DNA from: Halalkalicoccus sp. CGA53
Lineage (GTDB): Archaea; Halobacteriota; Halobacteria; Halobacteriales; Halalkalicoccaceae
Reading direction: 5' to 3'
Assembly (NCBI RefSeq): GCF_036429475.1
Contig: NZ_CP144124.1
Location: 186,001 to 250,000, forward strand
Length of the DNA stretch: 64,000 bases
The translations under genes and the position numbers were made by a program. The notes below the pieces were generated by a model, which saw nothing but the letters and a program-made list of their open reading frames with translations, was not told where the DNA came from and did not search any database. Each line of letters starts with the position of its first letter. Position 1 is the first letter of the stretch. Below, one piece after another: positions 35,890-45,814 of this stretch.

Positions 35890-36750
35890 ATGAGTCAACA
35901 ACTCACCGACTGGAGCGTTGTCGATGACTGGTGGGAACTAGCAGGCACCCATGATACTGACACCCTCGCTGACCTGCACGCGCTGCTCGAAGAAGTAAAC
36001 GAGCAGTGGCGTGAGAGTCCAGCGTGTTTCGACCGCGATCCACTCTGTGCAGCGTGGCGTGACAACGGGCCGCTCCGCACCACTCAGGAAGAAAACTGGT
36101 CACAATGGCTCGCGCATCTCTGCCACACCGCTCCAACGCACTTCATTACCCGTGTCTTCGATATCCAAGTCACTGAGAACCCTGCCCGCGTTCGCTGCGA
36201 AGTTCCCCTCAGTTCGGACGCCACACACGACCGTCGAGTTGATGTACTCATCCAGTACCCAGACACTGGGATTTCAATCGAAGTCAAAATCGACGACGAC
36301 CACTACGCCAAAACACCGGAAACAGCAGGGCTCATCGAACGCCATGACCGGAAAAGAACCTGGCATCACTACCTACTACTCCCGGCCACTAACCACGGAC
36401 AACTTCAAGCGAACACCCGAACGAGACTCGATACTACCACAGACGCTCGCGCGGTACTCCGAGGCTCGCAGTCGAACGAAGCCGACGTGACCGTACTCTA
36501 CTGGCGCGACATCAGCCGCGCACTCCGCCAAACACTCCTCTCCGACGCATCTGCAACCCCACACTGGCAGGCTACCGCGTACACGCTCATCACCATCATT
36601 GAAACCGTGCTCTGCCAATTCGCCACGGAACCACTCCTCGCCAGTCACACTAGCGCTGAAACTGTCGGCTTCGGAGACCAGACTCAACTCCGAAACACGC
36701 CACTCGCCACCCAATACGATTACCTCACAAACACCCACACCCATGAGTGA
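35890..36750 (+). CDS. PD-(D/E)XK-like nuclease-domain protein
   Basis: A 286-aa protein. The stretch DRRVDVLIQYPDTGISIEVK (114-133) gives the pattern of a PD-(D/E)XK active site, with Asp118, Glu131 and Lys133 on adjacent predicted strands. An acidic helical region precedes it and a mainly helical C-half follows. Such domains occur in restriction and other defence nucleases. The stop overlaps the ATG of the next, broken gene (ATGAGTGA), so both once formed a coupled unit. Base use, with many AC-rich codons, differs from the neighbours and suggests transfer. The cellular target is not evident. Confidence 0.6.
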   Translation: MSQQLTDWSVVDDWWELAGTHDTDTLADLHALLEEVNEQWRESPACFDRDPLCAAWRDNGPLRTTQEENWSQWLAHLCHTAPTHFITRVFDIQVTENPARVRCEVPLSSDATHDRRVDVLIQYPDTGISIEVKIDDDHYAKTPETAGLIERHDRKRTWHHYLLLPATNHGQLQANTRTRLDTTTDARAVLRGSQSNEADVTVLYWRDISRALRQTLLSDASATPHWQATAYTLITIIETVLCQFATEPLLASHTSAETVGFGDQTQLRNTPLATQYDYLTNTHTHE

Positions 36751-37309
36751 CGACATCATCACGACCGGCTTCGAAGCCGATCGGTACCTGAAAGCCCGGC
36801 AGCTCGCCTACGACTTCGAAAGCACACTCCTCGGCACTCTCGAACGTACTGGGCGAACGATGCTCCGCGACGCTGAATACCACACCGACGTGGCGTTCAG
36901 TGACAAAGCACTCGGCCCCGATTACACCCCACACTCGCCACGATCCGCACCGAAGCCTCACTCCGACACGACGACAATCCCGATGTGAACACCACACTCA
37001 ACGTTGCCGTCGAATGGGTCACTCCCGACACGATCGATGACGCGCCCGACACCAGTGATGCGTACGGCTACGTCCTGTACAAACTCCAGCACGGCTCCCA
37101 AACCGTATACGACTCCGTCCGCGACAACCACTACCGCTGACGACGCGTGGCCCGCCGTTCGATTCTACGAAGACCAGTGGTACAATCCACAAAAACACGC
37201 TCCTGGCGTTGTCGCCATCCCACTCACTACACCAGGGACGATACACGACCACGTCGACACCCTACACGACCACTTCATCAACGTGTACGCACCCGCACAG
37301 AAACGATAA
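36744..37309 (+). pseudogene. Frameshifted partner of the PD-(D/E)XK protein
   Basis: From the ATG at 36744 the frame reads ITTGFEADRYLKARQLAYDF and LLGTLERTGRTMLRDAEYHT. It shifts near 36925 to continue as TLATIRTEASLRHDDNPDVN and DAYGYVLYKLQHGSQTVYDS. A second shift near 37137 leads to PAVRFYEDQWYNPQKHAPGV and the end ...VYAPAQKR. Together these give about 188 residues of one protein in three frames. I do not recognise the family. The coupled start suggests it worked with the nuclease-like gene, and its loss suggests that the pair is now inactive. Confidence 0.6.
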
Positions 37310-37787
37310 CAGCAGGACTGGAGCAAAAATAATCCAGCGGATTGTAGGATCGCTCGACATCGGTCGTCCGTAAGGGTCTCAAAGATAGTACGAGGAGACG
37401 AGAGATGGGAAACAAGAGCCTCTGACAACCAGTGCCGGCGGAAATTGTAATATCTGTTTGACAATAAATCTTTAATATAGATTGAGATGTTTGTCAGGCC
37501 CATGTCAGACAATGATACAATGGGAAAGTGTTTTCTGACGGATTATTTTTGTGTTAGCTAGGAAATCCCGCCGCTGATGGTGGGAAGGAATCGCGTTCGT
37601 TTAGCTGGGCGGATACAACCGCTACGGCCGGCTGACTGTCCATCTTCAACGGACCTTCGGTGTCCAACGCTTTCGCGTCCTGAATGACGAGTCCGCGCCA
37701 CGTCAGCCTGTGTGCGTCTTTGACTTCTTTCAACCGCTCGTACTCGTCCCCGTGTGTGCCTTCCCCTTGATTAGAAAGGAGCCATCG
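37310..37787. other. Intergenic stretch without a clear gene
   Basis: About 480 bases with only short frames on both strands. A/T-rich blocks at 37450-37480 and 37500-37560 could hold promoters or mark the edge of the nuclease cassette. I see no repeats or RNA genes. Confidence 0.4.
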
Positions 37788-38774
37788 CTAGGAATACTGG
37801 TCGAAGAACGCCTTATCGAGTTTTACGCCCACAGTCGCGAATCCGGGGTGAACGAACTGGTAGAGGCGAACCGTTATCGCGGGATTCACACTCATCTGAA
37901 CGTACGCTTCGCGCTTTCCCAGTCCGTGTTCTTCGACAAGCTCTTCGATCATCGCTTTAAAACAGCCATTCACAGCGTCTTCGGTCGAACCTGCGTTCTT
38001 TGCTGAGTCGACGTGAATGATCGACTCATCGTCTTCAATTCTGAAGACCCCAGGAACGGGCGTATCGACGATCTCGACACTCAGCTCGATTTCCGCGATC
38101 GACTCGACAGCGATTCCCGTGTACTCGGAATCACTCTGTGAGGCATGGATATCACCCACAAAAAGGAGACCACCGTCGTTGAACGAACTGAGATAGACGG
38201 TACTGCCCTGATCGAGATCCCGGACGTCCATGTTTCCACCCCAGGCTCCTTGTGAGGTGACCGAATCCTGGACAGTGCGTCCGGGTGCAGCAGTGATGGT
38301 TCCGATGTGTGGGTTCAGATCCCAGCTCCAGGTGTGATCTCCGAGTTCCATCGTTGCCGTCCCATCGGCAGTCGTACCACTCGGACCAGACTCGAGTTCA
38401 ACTTCGTGAGCGAAGTTGGTCTGACACTCTTCCCAGCCACTGTGGCCGGCAAGACAGCCGAATTCCTCCAGCGTGGTGGTCATTCCTCGTTCTGGGCGGA
38501 TCGCCTCGACAGTGACCGCGAGCGTATCTCCGCGCTCTGCGCCCTCTACGTGGATCGGTCCAGCGAGCGGGTTTCCGTCGAACGCCGGTGGTGGTGCCTG
38601 CAGTCCAGGGATATCCTCAGGCGTAAACGATCCGAGGCCGTGATCGAATAGCGTTCCTTCGAACGCATCCCACGTTTCGACCCGAAATGACTCTCCTGGA
38701 TCAACGTACAGCAACGGCTCCATGTCACGCCCAAACTCGTACTTGTTTGCATCTTCTCTGTCAATTGTCTGCAT
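37788..38774 (-). CDS. Acetamidase/formamidase
   Basis: A 328-aa protein of the FmdA/AmdA family, which hydrolyses formamide or short aliphatic amides to ammonia and the acid. Conserved pieces are NPLAGPIHVEGAERGDTLAV (about 68-87), LNPHIGTITAAPGR (about 153-166), GAWGGNMDVRDLDQGSTVYL (about 176-195) and GGLLFVGDIHASQSDSEYTG (about 201-220). The length and block order match the family. No partner subunit is adjacent. It starts a series of nitrogen-releasing enzymes running to 48.7 kb, though IS and MITE sequences separate it from the others. Confidence 0.9.
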   Translation of the reverse strand: MQTIDREDANKYEFGRDMEPLLYVDPGESFRVETWDAFEGTLFDHGLGSFTPEDIPGLQAPPPAFDGNPLAGPIHVEGAERGDTLAVTVEAIRPERGMTTTLEEFGCLAGHSGWEECQTNFAHEVELESGPSGTTADGTATMELGDHTWSWDLNPHIGTITAAPGRTVQDSVTSQGAWGGNMDVRDLDQGSTVYLSSFNDGGLLFVGDIHASQSDSEYTGIAVESIAEIELSVEIVDTPVPGVFRIEDDESIIHVDSAKNAGSTEDAVNGCFKAMIEELVEEHGLGKREAYVQMSVNPAITVRLYQFVHPGFATVGVKLDKAFFDQYS

Positions 38775-39193
38775 ACACCACTAGCCACACAGTACCACGA
38801 GAAGTGATTTTCTACAAAGGCAGGATCACCACTGATACCTAATTCATATGGAAAGCAAAGCCAGCGACGTATCGCGGTGCTCAAGATATCGATTTACTGG
38901 TAAATACGATATTAGACCGGATCTGGATCGAAGGGTATCAGATCGGCTCGATTTCACTTGCCGACGCTATAAGATCGAAACACTACCCGACCGAACTCGA
39001 TTACACCGGATCTTATGTAGGTAACATCCGAACACGAGTCATTTTTTATACAGATATCCGATGCTCACCCTCATGAATCCTCGACTCATTCGCAACGAAA
39101 TCGAGGATATGTTTTACTGCTAAAACATCATCCTGATTATACTCCAGAAGTCGTTCCCAATCAGATTCTCTCCCACGAGTGGAATAGTCGGAA
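38775..39193. other. Gene remnant upstream of the MITE pair
   Basis: A frame from about 38866 to 39066 on the plus strand reads LVNTILDRIWIEGYQIGSIS and on to a TGA. It looks like the decayed end of a protein and lacks a start. Nothing else is recognised. Confidence 0.3.
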
Positions 39194-39358
39194 CGCTCTT
39201 GGGTAGAGGATTGTTGGTGGAGAGCAGTCTGGCGATTTCGTCATCCACATCGCTTCCGAGAAAGGTAACCGGAACGGTGTTCTCGAGAGTGCTACTGCTG
39301 ATCGAACCAGCCGACACCGGGTCGGAAGCGGTTCACCAACAATCTACGCCACAAGAGC
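39194..39358. repeat. MITE-like unit 1
   Basis: A 165-bp unit starts with CGCTCTTGGGTAGAGGATTG and ends with the inverted form AACAATCTACGCCACAAGAGC. Outer (CTCTTG) and inner (ATTGTTGGTG) parts of the arms match exactly; the 8 bases between them vary. The ends resemble those of the IS1595-type element at 42509-43506. It encodes nothing, as expected for a non-autonomous element moved by that transposase. Confidence 0.7.
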
Positions 39359-39411
39359 ATTCGCTATCCATACATCGACGGATTTGATGTCGGAAGCGCA
39401 TATTCCGACTA

Positions 39412-39575
39412 CGCTCTTGTGAAGGACATTGTTGGTGGAGAGCTGTCTTGCGGTTTTCGAGCTTATGAGGAACAGCAGTAGATCGATCAGATCGAGGTCG
39501 TTTTCGAGTGAGAGGGTGATTCTCCCGCACTGAAAAAGCGTCGGTATCACTACCAACAATCTACTTCCCAAGAGC
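39412..39575. repeat. MITE-like unit 2
   Basis: A 164-bp unit with the same architecture and orientation as unit 1, 53 bp downstream. The left end reads CGCTCTTGTGAAGGACATTG; the right end reads AACAATCTACTTCCCAAGAGC. The 20 bases after the left arm (GAGAGCTGTCTTGCGGTTTT) are close to those in unit 1, but the centres differ. Confidence 0.7.
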
Positions 39576-39776
39576 TTCCCAGAGAAGTAACGACGGTGTC
39601 TCATGCTCGAAAGAGACGCCCCACCGATCCTCGCCATCCGCGGTTGAATACTGGAAATGGGCAGGTCCGAGATCAGGATGATCTTCGTCTTGATGCCAGC
39701 CTGCATGAAATCCTGTATTCGGGTCACTGTAGTTCACGCGAAACGGCTCTGTAGTTTCGGTACCTAGCAGTTGATT

Positions 39777-39890
39777 TCATGGATATCGGACGCTCCGCCG
39801 GAGGTTGTAGACGGTCGCTTTGAGGATCATTTCGCGGAACTCCAGCCACCAGCTCATCGTACGCACGACAGCACCGAGCGTGCGCGATCT
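39777..39890 (-). pseudogene. C-terminal fragment of an IS5-family transposase
   Basis: The minus strand reads RSRTLGAVVRTMSWWLEFRE then MILKATVYNLRRSVRYP and a stop, the last 37 residues of an IS5-type transposase related to those at 5522 and 35319. The rest of the gene and the inverted repeats were not found. The A/T-rich stretch 39940-40120 that follows probably contains the promoter of the next gene. Confidence 0.65.
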
Positions 39891-40140
39891 TGGTATCGAG
39901 AGTTCCGTTAAATCGTTATGATGTGTGCCGTCTACAGCATTATATGTGCTGTAAATGATAAAATCCAACACTGTGTGGAATCCGCTACAGCCGAATAAAG
40001 TATAATACTACATAGCTATACCAAAATATAAATTTTTATATAAAAGTAAGTCCTGTATTTTAATAGATGCAAGTAAAATTATAGTTATATTTGAGTTACT
40101 ATCCGTAAATTATAATCCCACGAGTGTGGAGTGTCGTGGC

Positions 40141-42021
40141 ATGGGAACTAATCCCATTGATGAGAAGAACAGCACAGACACTGTAGATGAACAAAATCAG
40201 GCGCAGGTTTCGGTGTCTCGACGAACTCTCATAAAAAGTTCGGCGATAGCAGGAGGTGTCAGTTTAGTTGGGCTACCATACTCTGTAGCCGCCTCCGAAT
40301 CAGCAGCGTCGAAATGTAATTTCCCTGGATTTGACTGTGGTGAGGCTGTTTCGGGAAAAGATGGTGTGATTGTTTCTGATCACGAAGAAGCATCAAAAAT
40401 TGGAGCGCAAATCCTTCGCAAAGGTGGAAATGCAGTAGACGCAGTTGCTGCAGTCCATTTTGCTTTGAACGTGGCTACACCCCCGATGTGTGGGATTGGA
40501 GGTGGCGGTACGATGGTATACTATGATGCAAGTGAAGAGGAAGTAGTCAGTTTAGATTTCTACCCAAGAGCCCACGCGGATGTGTCGAAGGACTACTGGC
40601 TCGAGGATGGTGAGCCAGTCCCATTCGAAGTGCAATGGCAAAGTGAACTGTCAGTCGGAGTACCAGGGACGCTCTTGGGAATGAAAGCGGCTCACGACAG
40701 ATACGGAACTACCCCTTGGCAGCGAATACTCTCACCGATCGTTAACCTAGCTCGGAACGGAGTTGAGGTAGATTCAGTTACCGCCTCGAGTATCCAAAGT
40801 AGCTGGGAGACCTTCAATGATGCAGCTCAAGAAGTATACAGTGACGAAAACGGAGAGCCACTCGAAGAAGGCGACCTTCTCGTTCAAGAAGACCTCGCTA
40901 AAACCTTCCAACTGATCAAGAAAGAAGGAGTATCGCCCTTCTATGAAGGTGAGATCGCTGAGGCGTTTGTAGATACTGTGCAGGATGGTGGGAGTACGAT
41001 GACTGTCGATGATCTGAGTGAGTACGAGGTTAGCTTTGACGAACCGATGCACTCCAAGTACAAGGAGTACGAGTTATACAATCCGAGACTGCCAATTACA
41101 TCAGGATTTTTGATCCCACAGACGCTTCGCCAATTGGAGCGCTTTAATCTGGGCGAGGAATACGAACCTCAATCGGCAGAAAGATACCACCTATTCGCTG
41201 AAAGCGTTGGCTTAGCCTGGGCTGACAGAGCCGAATACTTAGGCGATCCCGACTTCGTTGACGTTCCGATCGATGGACTGCAGTCTGACTCGTTCATCGA
41301 GGAGCGATCCGAGAAAATTGCATTAGGAGAAACGCTCGCGGATTACGAAGAGGGAGAATGTGTTGAACCAGGTGACCCATGGGCCCATCAAGATGGTGAA
41401 GGGGACAGCGAAAGACCCAGTAGTGAGGTAGAGCCAGATGGTGACACTTCACCAACAACGCACTTCGTGGCAGCAGACAGTGATGGCAATGTAGCCGTAG
41501 TCACAACATCCATAAATTCCGGTTTCGGATCCGGGATAATGGTCCCTGATTATGGATTTATGCTTAATAACTATCTGGCCCTGTTCGACACTAATCCAGA
41601 TTCACCAAATGCCCCGGAAGGTGGTAAGGGTCCTCTCAGTTCAACCAGCCCCACGCTCGTGATGAAAGATGGTGCTCCATACTTCACGTCTGGGACGCCG
41701 ACTGGGACAACAATACCTCAAACAACACTGAATATAATCTTAAACGTAATTGAGTTTGATATGGATATTGTTGAAGCCGTTCTCGAACCGAGAATGCATA
41801 CAACTAACTGTCCACCTAATACGTGGGAAGAAGGAATTCCCGAAGATAGCCGAGAGAAAACCGAAGAATGGGGCCAAGTTTGGGCAGATGATCCAACAGA
41901 GATTGGAGCGGCCAATAATCTCTTAATTGAAGATGGAACATACCAGGGAGCTGCTGACCCGAGATGGAATGGGTATGCCGTTGGTTTCACCCATCCTCGA
42001 AATCGGAGCCGTGGGAATTAA
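40141..42021 (+). CDS. ggt: Gamma-glutamyltransferase with Tat signal
   Basis: A protein of about 626 aa from the ATG at 40141, placed 27 bases after a TATA-like TAAATTATAATCC, as expected for a leaderless transcript. A twin-arginine signal (SRRTLIKSSAIAGGVSLVGL) is at about 27-46, so it is exported folded. The Ntn-hydrolase core has GGNAVDAVAAVHFALNVATP and CGIGGGGTMVYYD, then SVGVPGTLLGMKAAHDRYGT, and the autocleavage site TTHFVAADSDGNVAVVTTSI, with the catalytic Thr starting the small subunit. It removes gamma-glutamyl groups from peptides outside the cell. Base composition is markedly more A+T-rich than its neighbours, suggesting recent acquisition. Confidence 0.9.
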   Translation: MGTNPIDEKNSTDTVDEQNQAQVSVSRRTLIKSSAIAGGVSLVGLPYSVAASESAASKCNFPGFDCGEAVSGKDGVIVSDHEEASKIGAQILRKGGNAVDAVAAVHFALNVATPPMCGIGGGGTMVYYDASEEEVVSLDFYPRAHADVSKDYWLEDGEPVPFEVQWQSELSVGVPGTLLGMKAAHDRYGTTPWQRILSPIVNLARNGVEVDSVTASSIQSSWETFNDAAQEVYSDENGEPLEEGDLLVQEDLAKTFQLIKKEGVSPFYEGEIAEAFVDTVQDGGSTMTVDDLSEYEVSFDEPMHSKYKEYELYNPRLPITSGFLIPQTLRQLERFNLGEEYEPQSAERYHLFAESVGLAWADRAEYLGDPDFVDVPIDGLQSDSFIEERSEKIALGETLADYEEGECVEPGDPWAHQDGEGDSERPSSEVEPDGDTSPTTHFVAADSDGNVAVVTTSINSGFGSGIMVPDYGFMLNNYLALFDTNPDSPNAPEGGKGPLSSTSPTLVMKDGAPYFTSGTPTGTTIPQTTLNIILNVIEFDMDIVEAVLEPRMHTTNCPPNTWEEGIPEDSREKTEEWGQVWADDPTEIGAANNLLIEDGTYQGAADPRWNGYAVGFTHPRNRSRGN

Positions 42022-42162
42022 TTAACGCCTTTTCTCTCTTATCTCGCCTGTTCAGGTCGGGATAACTTGGAGCCAACTCCTACTTCTGAGGACCGCGACC
42101 CGGCCCTCACTCAAGTTCGACCACGTCCGGGCACTGTACGACGCTGCCGAATCGACCACCGA

Positions 42163-42441
42163 TCACTGCTCTGTGGCGTGCGCGACGAAGAGATGACGGT
42201 TCTCGAATCGGACTTGATACGCCCCATAAGAAAATTCGACCGAAATATTGGACGTGTCGCTGTCGATAGCTCTGTCGAGGGCGTCGCCATCGATCGTTTC
42301 GTGCAATTGAGAATCTAACTCCAGAGGTGACTGGTCCTCGAGCTCGGCAATCGCGAGGATGACCGCTGTGCTCGCGGTGGTCGTCCCATCAAGGTCCATC
42401 TCAACGAGAGCGTCCTGGTCGTCACAGCCGGGGTCGTTCAT
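42163..42441 (-). CDS. HalOD1-domain protein
   Basis: A 92-aa acidic protein that fits the haloarchaeal output domain HalOD1: STAVILAIAELEDQSPLELD (about 23-42), then LHETIDGDALDRAI, then ISVEFSYGAYQVRFENRHLF. HalOD1 is usually a stand-alone or response-regulator-attached domain of unknown biochemical activity. Here it stands alone, between the gamma-glutamyltransferase gene and an IS. Confidence 0.75.
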   Translation of the reverse strand: MNDPGCDDQDALVEMDLDGTTTASTAVILAIAELEDQSPLELDSQLHETIDGDALDRAIDSDTSNISVEFSYGAYQVRFENRHLFVAHATEQ

Positions 42442-42508
42442 CAGTGCCCATGACTCATCGGGTGAACTCCTTATCTATGGATGCAGTAATCACATCTGAT
42501 ATCGAGTA

Positions 42509-43506
42509 CGTTCTTACGTAGCACATTGTTGATTTCAGAGCGTCGCTCGGACAGCGTGTTTGAGCGCGTCTCGTCCCGGTTTTCGGTATAATTCTCGCCG
42601 GAGCTGAAACGCTCTGAGATACTGCGTCAACTTGTCTTTGGAGATGCTTCGATGGGGCGAGAGCCACCGTCGCAGAAGTGACGCGTGGCTCTCGCAGGTG
42701 TTCACGTGCAATTCGTCATCAGCGTATTCACCATCGCCGTGGACGACGTATTCGCGGTCGAATGCCTCGTCCTCGTTGAGCGGGTCGTACGCTCGAAAGC
42801 CGTCGGTATAGACGGTCAGCGACTCCTGCTGACGGTCGGCCAGCAGGAGTCGAATCGTCGATTCATCCGCGGCTTTCGCAGGGATTACGTACCGCTGACC
42901 GGTGCCGCGATCAGCGATAATAAAAACGGGTGGTTTGTCACTGGACGAACCACGACCACGCGTAGACAGGCCACGCGAGCGCGACTCCTGGTAGCGCTCG
43001 CGTGGCCTTTCTTCCCGGCAGAGACGTACACTTCGTCGATTTCGACCGGCCCAACGAGATCGAGGGAAGGTGCATCGAGCGCTTCGTCAGAGCGCTCGAT
43101 GCACCGGTAGATCGTCTTGTGTGTCACCTCGATTTCGCACTAGTTACCGGAGACTCGTGTTAAACCGGAGAAACGCATAGATCGAGAACAACCACCGGCG
43201 GAGCGCAATCTTCGAGTGGGCAAAGATCGTGCCCGTCTTGTCGTTGAACGTGCGGTCGCACTCCTTACAGAGATACCGTTGAAACTCTCTGTAGCTGCCG
43301 TTTCTGACCGCCCGGTCAGAACGGCAGCGAGGGCAAGTGACACCGTCACGCCAGCGAACCTGTGCGAGCAGGTCCGCTGCGACCGATTCCGAGTCAAACA
43401 CATCCAGCGGAATCATTCGTATCGGGCACCGCTGAGGCGGTACCCTTGTCCTTTTTGAGTCTACAGCGACTGCTCAGCAGTATCAACAATCTCCTACGGA
43501 AGAGCG
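42509..43506. mobile_element. IS1595-type (ISH4-like) element, decayed
   Basis: The left end (CGTTCTTACGTAGCACATTG, 42509-42528) and right end (CAATCTCCTACGGAAGAGCG, 43487-43506) are imperfect inverted repeats of about 24 bp, enclosing 998 bp with one broken transposase gene. The ends resemble those of the MITE-like units at 39194 and 39412. A clear target duplication was not found. Confidence 0.7.
42535..43416 (-). pseudogene. ISXO2-type transposase with stop and frameshifts
   Basis: The N-terminal part reads WRDGVTCPRCRSDRAVRNGS, a zinc ribbon, then LCKECDRTFNDKTGTIFAHS and a TAA after RFNTSLR. Coding resumes in another frame as TIYRCIERSDEALDAPSLDL and VGPVEIDEVYVSAGKKG, shifts again near 42990, and continues FIIADRGTGQRYVIPAKAAD, LTVYTDGFRAYDPLNEDEAF, CESHASLLRRWLSPHRSISK and LKHAVRATL. 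All parts of an IS1595 DDNK/DDE transposase are there but in several frames. Confidence 0.75.
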
Positions 43507-43682
43507 TTGGAGTATATAGATACTACCCAATGACCACGAGCTGGTTTTCACTGGTCTAACACCAGGGCTGGAGCTAACCGTTGCCAGATCGGTTTATGTG
43601 TTCCTCTTGTAAAGTAGATCGTAAGTGGCAGAGTAACGAATCCCATAGCTATTTGCGGGAATAGGGGCAATCGCCCATCGGA

Positions 43683-44291
43683 ATGATCGAAGAGCGAATC
43701 CCCGAGAAACAAGGGATCTCATTTGCGGTCGATGAGGGAGAACGATTCGAAGTAACCGATCCCGAAGGTGAACAGGTCGCCGACCTTGTCGCGTTCAACC
43801 GTCACGACGTTAGCGAACGGTTCTCGCCGAAATACTCGTATCGACGTAACAACAAGCTTCGCCCGACGACAGGTGATACACTGTATACCACCGAGGGGAA
43901 ACCGATCCTCGAGTTCGTCGATGATGATTGTGGGATTCATGATCTACTGTATGCTCCCTGTAATCACTGGGTAGTCGGTGATTACTACGGCCAAACGGGC
44001 GAAGGTGGATGCAGAGAGAACCTCACTGAGGTATTAGAACCAGAGGGAGTCTCCGAGCGGGACCTCCAAGAGACGCTGAATGTCTTCATGAAATCAACGG
44101 TCGAGGACCAAACACACGTCGAGATCGCGGAACCAGAATCCGAACCGGGCGATACGGTCACATTCGAGGCCAAACAGGATACCATCGTTGGTGTCGCTGC
44201 CTGTTCCGGTGAGTCGACGGTCAACGCTGGCGACACCAAGCCGATCGATATCAGGGTTCCCGAGAACGCAATTTTACACCGGAACTACTGA
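43683..44291 (+). CDS. DUF1989 (urea carboxylase-associated) protein
   Basis: A 202-aa protein of the DUF1989 family. It has the GEQVADLVAFNRHDVSERFS segment (about 29-48), DDDCGIHDLLYAPCNHWVVG (about 80-99) and GGCRENLTEVLEPEGVSERD with the downstream LNVFMKSTV block. Family members are called urea carboxylase-associated proteins, and some pairs form the carboxyguanidine deiminase of guanidine catabolism. Only one subunit is present here and no urea or guanidine carboxylase is nearby, so the substrate is open. It faces the symporter gene convergently, 29 bases apart, and sits with amide- and ureide-type hydrolases. Confidence 0.85.
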   Translation: MIEERIPEKQGISFAVDEGERFEVTDPEGEQVADLVAFNRHDVSERFSPKYSYRRNNKLRPTTGDTLYTTEGKPILEFVDDDCGIHDLLYAPCNHWVVGDYYGQTGEGGCRENLTEVLEPEGVSERDLQETLNVFMKSTVEDQTHVEIAEPESEPGDTVTFEAKQDTIVGVAACSGESTVNAGDTKPIDIRVPENAILHRNY

Positions 44292-44320
44292 CGAACGACC
44301 GAAGTCAAATTTACTTGGGT

Positions 44321-45814
44321 CTAACGTTCCAGCGACTTTGGATCCGCTTCTCGAACGTCCCTAGTGAACTCTCGAACCCGGTCTGCCGGTGGTTCGGCTG
44401 TGAACAAACTCACGAGGACGATAACGACAGATTCGACGGCCGCAGCGAGGAAGCCAGACCATATGTTGTACGGTGCGTCCTGTCCGGTGATGATGAAGTA
44501 GAGGACAATCGCCAATCCAGCGATGAGACCTGCTATGATCCCGTATTTATTCGCCCGCGGCCACCAGAACGCGGCGACGACGACCGGCATCAGCAAGAAG
44601 TATCCGGGGAAGGTAAGGTCAATCACGACCTGAATGATCTCGCCCAGCGGACGAAGCGACACTAACAGTGCAGCGACCGTGATCGTACCGGCGAAGAGCT
44701 TCGACAACCGCGAAAGCTCCCTTTGGCTCATCTTCCCTTCGACGAGTTCCCGATAGATATCTCGGGAGACGATTGAGCCCAACATCAATACGATCGAGTC
44801 CGCCGTGGACATCGCTGCGGCGATAGCTGCTGCCATGAGTATCATGAGGACCCATCCAGGCATCGCGAGAATGAACTCCAGGATCACCGTGTCGGCGGCA
44901 AGTCCCTCGAGACCAGGGAACGCGAGGATGCCGGCAAAGCCGATGATACCCGCACTCACCGTCAACAAGAAGAAATCACCAATACCCTCGGCAAATCCGA
45001 GACCCCAGACACCGCTGTGACGTCGGGCAGCATAGTATCGTTGCCACATATGTGGCCAGACTGGAATTGACAGCGCAAAGCCCATAACGACTGTATAGAG
45101 GTATAATGGTTCGAGGGTGAGTGTCGTAATCTCCGGGGCCTCCTCAGCCACTGTAAGGTAGACATCCGACGGTTGCGTCCAGAAGACGTAGACGGCGACC
45201 GCGACAACGCCGCCAAACAGCAACACTGCCTGAAGCGCGTCACTATAGGCTACGCCACGCATCCCACCGATGGCAATATAGACGACCATGAAAACGCCGA
45301 TATAGACGATAGCCATCGTCTGTGAGATCAGTCCTTCTGAAAGGACATTGAGGATCAGCCCCATTCCTTGGAACTGGATGACGATGTAGAAAAACGAGAA
45401 GCCGACCGCGATCGTCGCGATCAAGATACGAACGGTCTTACTATCGTCGAAGCGATCACAGACCAAATCGGCCGGCGTGACGTAGTCTTTGCCGGGCATC
45501 TTAGCCATCTTCCAGAACTTCTCGCCGATCATCACCATCGCAGGAATGTCGATTATGGCGATGGCGCCGATGATCACGACTCCGGCGAGACCGAGATCAT
45601 AACTGATCCCACCGCTACCGAGGAACGTGAATGCGCTGAAGACCGTTCCCACACCGGTGAGAAAGATAACCAGGCTACTGATGGTCCCTCCCGCGACGAA
45701 GTAGTCACCGACGTTATCTTCGGTCATCCGACCGCCGTAGAATCCCAGGGCAAGCAGCCCAAGGAGGTACACCGTCGTCGCCGCGAGGCCGAGCCAAATC
45801 CAAATCGACGTCAT
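44321..45814 (-). CDS. Sodium:solute symporter
   Basis: A 497-aa membrane protein of the SSS family with about 13 hydrophobic helices. Family features include GTVFSAFTFLGSGGISYDLG (about 56-75), a sodium-site helix, GGMRGVAYSDALQAVLLFGG (about 183-202), and IAAAMSTADSIVLMLGSIVS (about 331-350). It would import an organic nitrogen compound with sodium, fitting the enzymes around it; the substrate is unknown. The ATG overlaps the stop of a small membrane protein gene (ATGA at 45811-45814), so the two are coupled. Confidence 0.9.
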   Translation of the reverse strand: MTSIWIWLGLAATTVYLLGLLALGFYGGRMTEDNVGDYFVAGGTISSLVIFLTGVGTVFSAFTFLGSGGISYDLGLAGVVIIGAIAIIDIPAMVMIGEKFWKMAKMPGKDYVTPADLVCDRFDDSKTVRILIATIAVGFSFFYIVIQFQGMGLILNVLSEGLISQTMAIVYIGVFMVVYIAIGGMRGVAYSDALQAVLLFGGVVAVAVYVFWTQPSDVYLTVAEEAPEITTLTLEPLYLYTVVMGFALSIPVWPHMWQRYYAARRHSGVWGLGFAEGIGDFFLLTVSAGIIGFAGILAFPGLEGLAADTVILEFILAMPGWVLMILMAAAIAAAMSTADSIVLMLGSIVSRDIYRELVEGKMSQRELSRLSKLFAGTITVAALLVSLRPLGEIIQVVIDLTFPGYFLLMPVVVAAFWWPRANKYGIIAGLIAGLAIVLYFIITGQDAPYNIWSGFLAAAVESVVIVLVSLFTAEPPADRVREFTRDVREADPKSLER

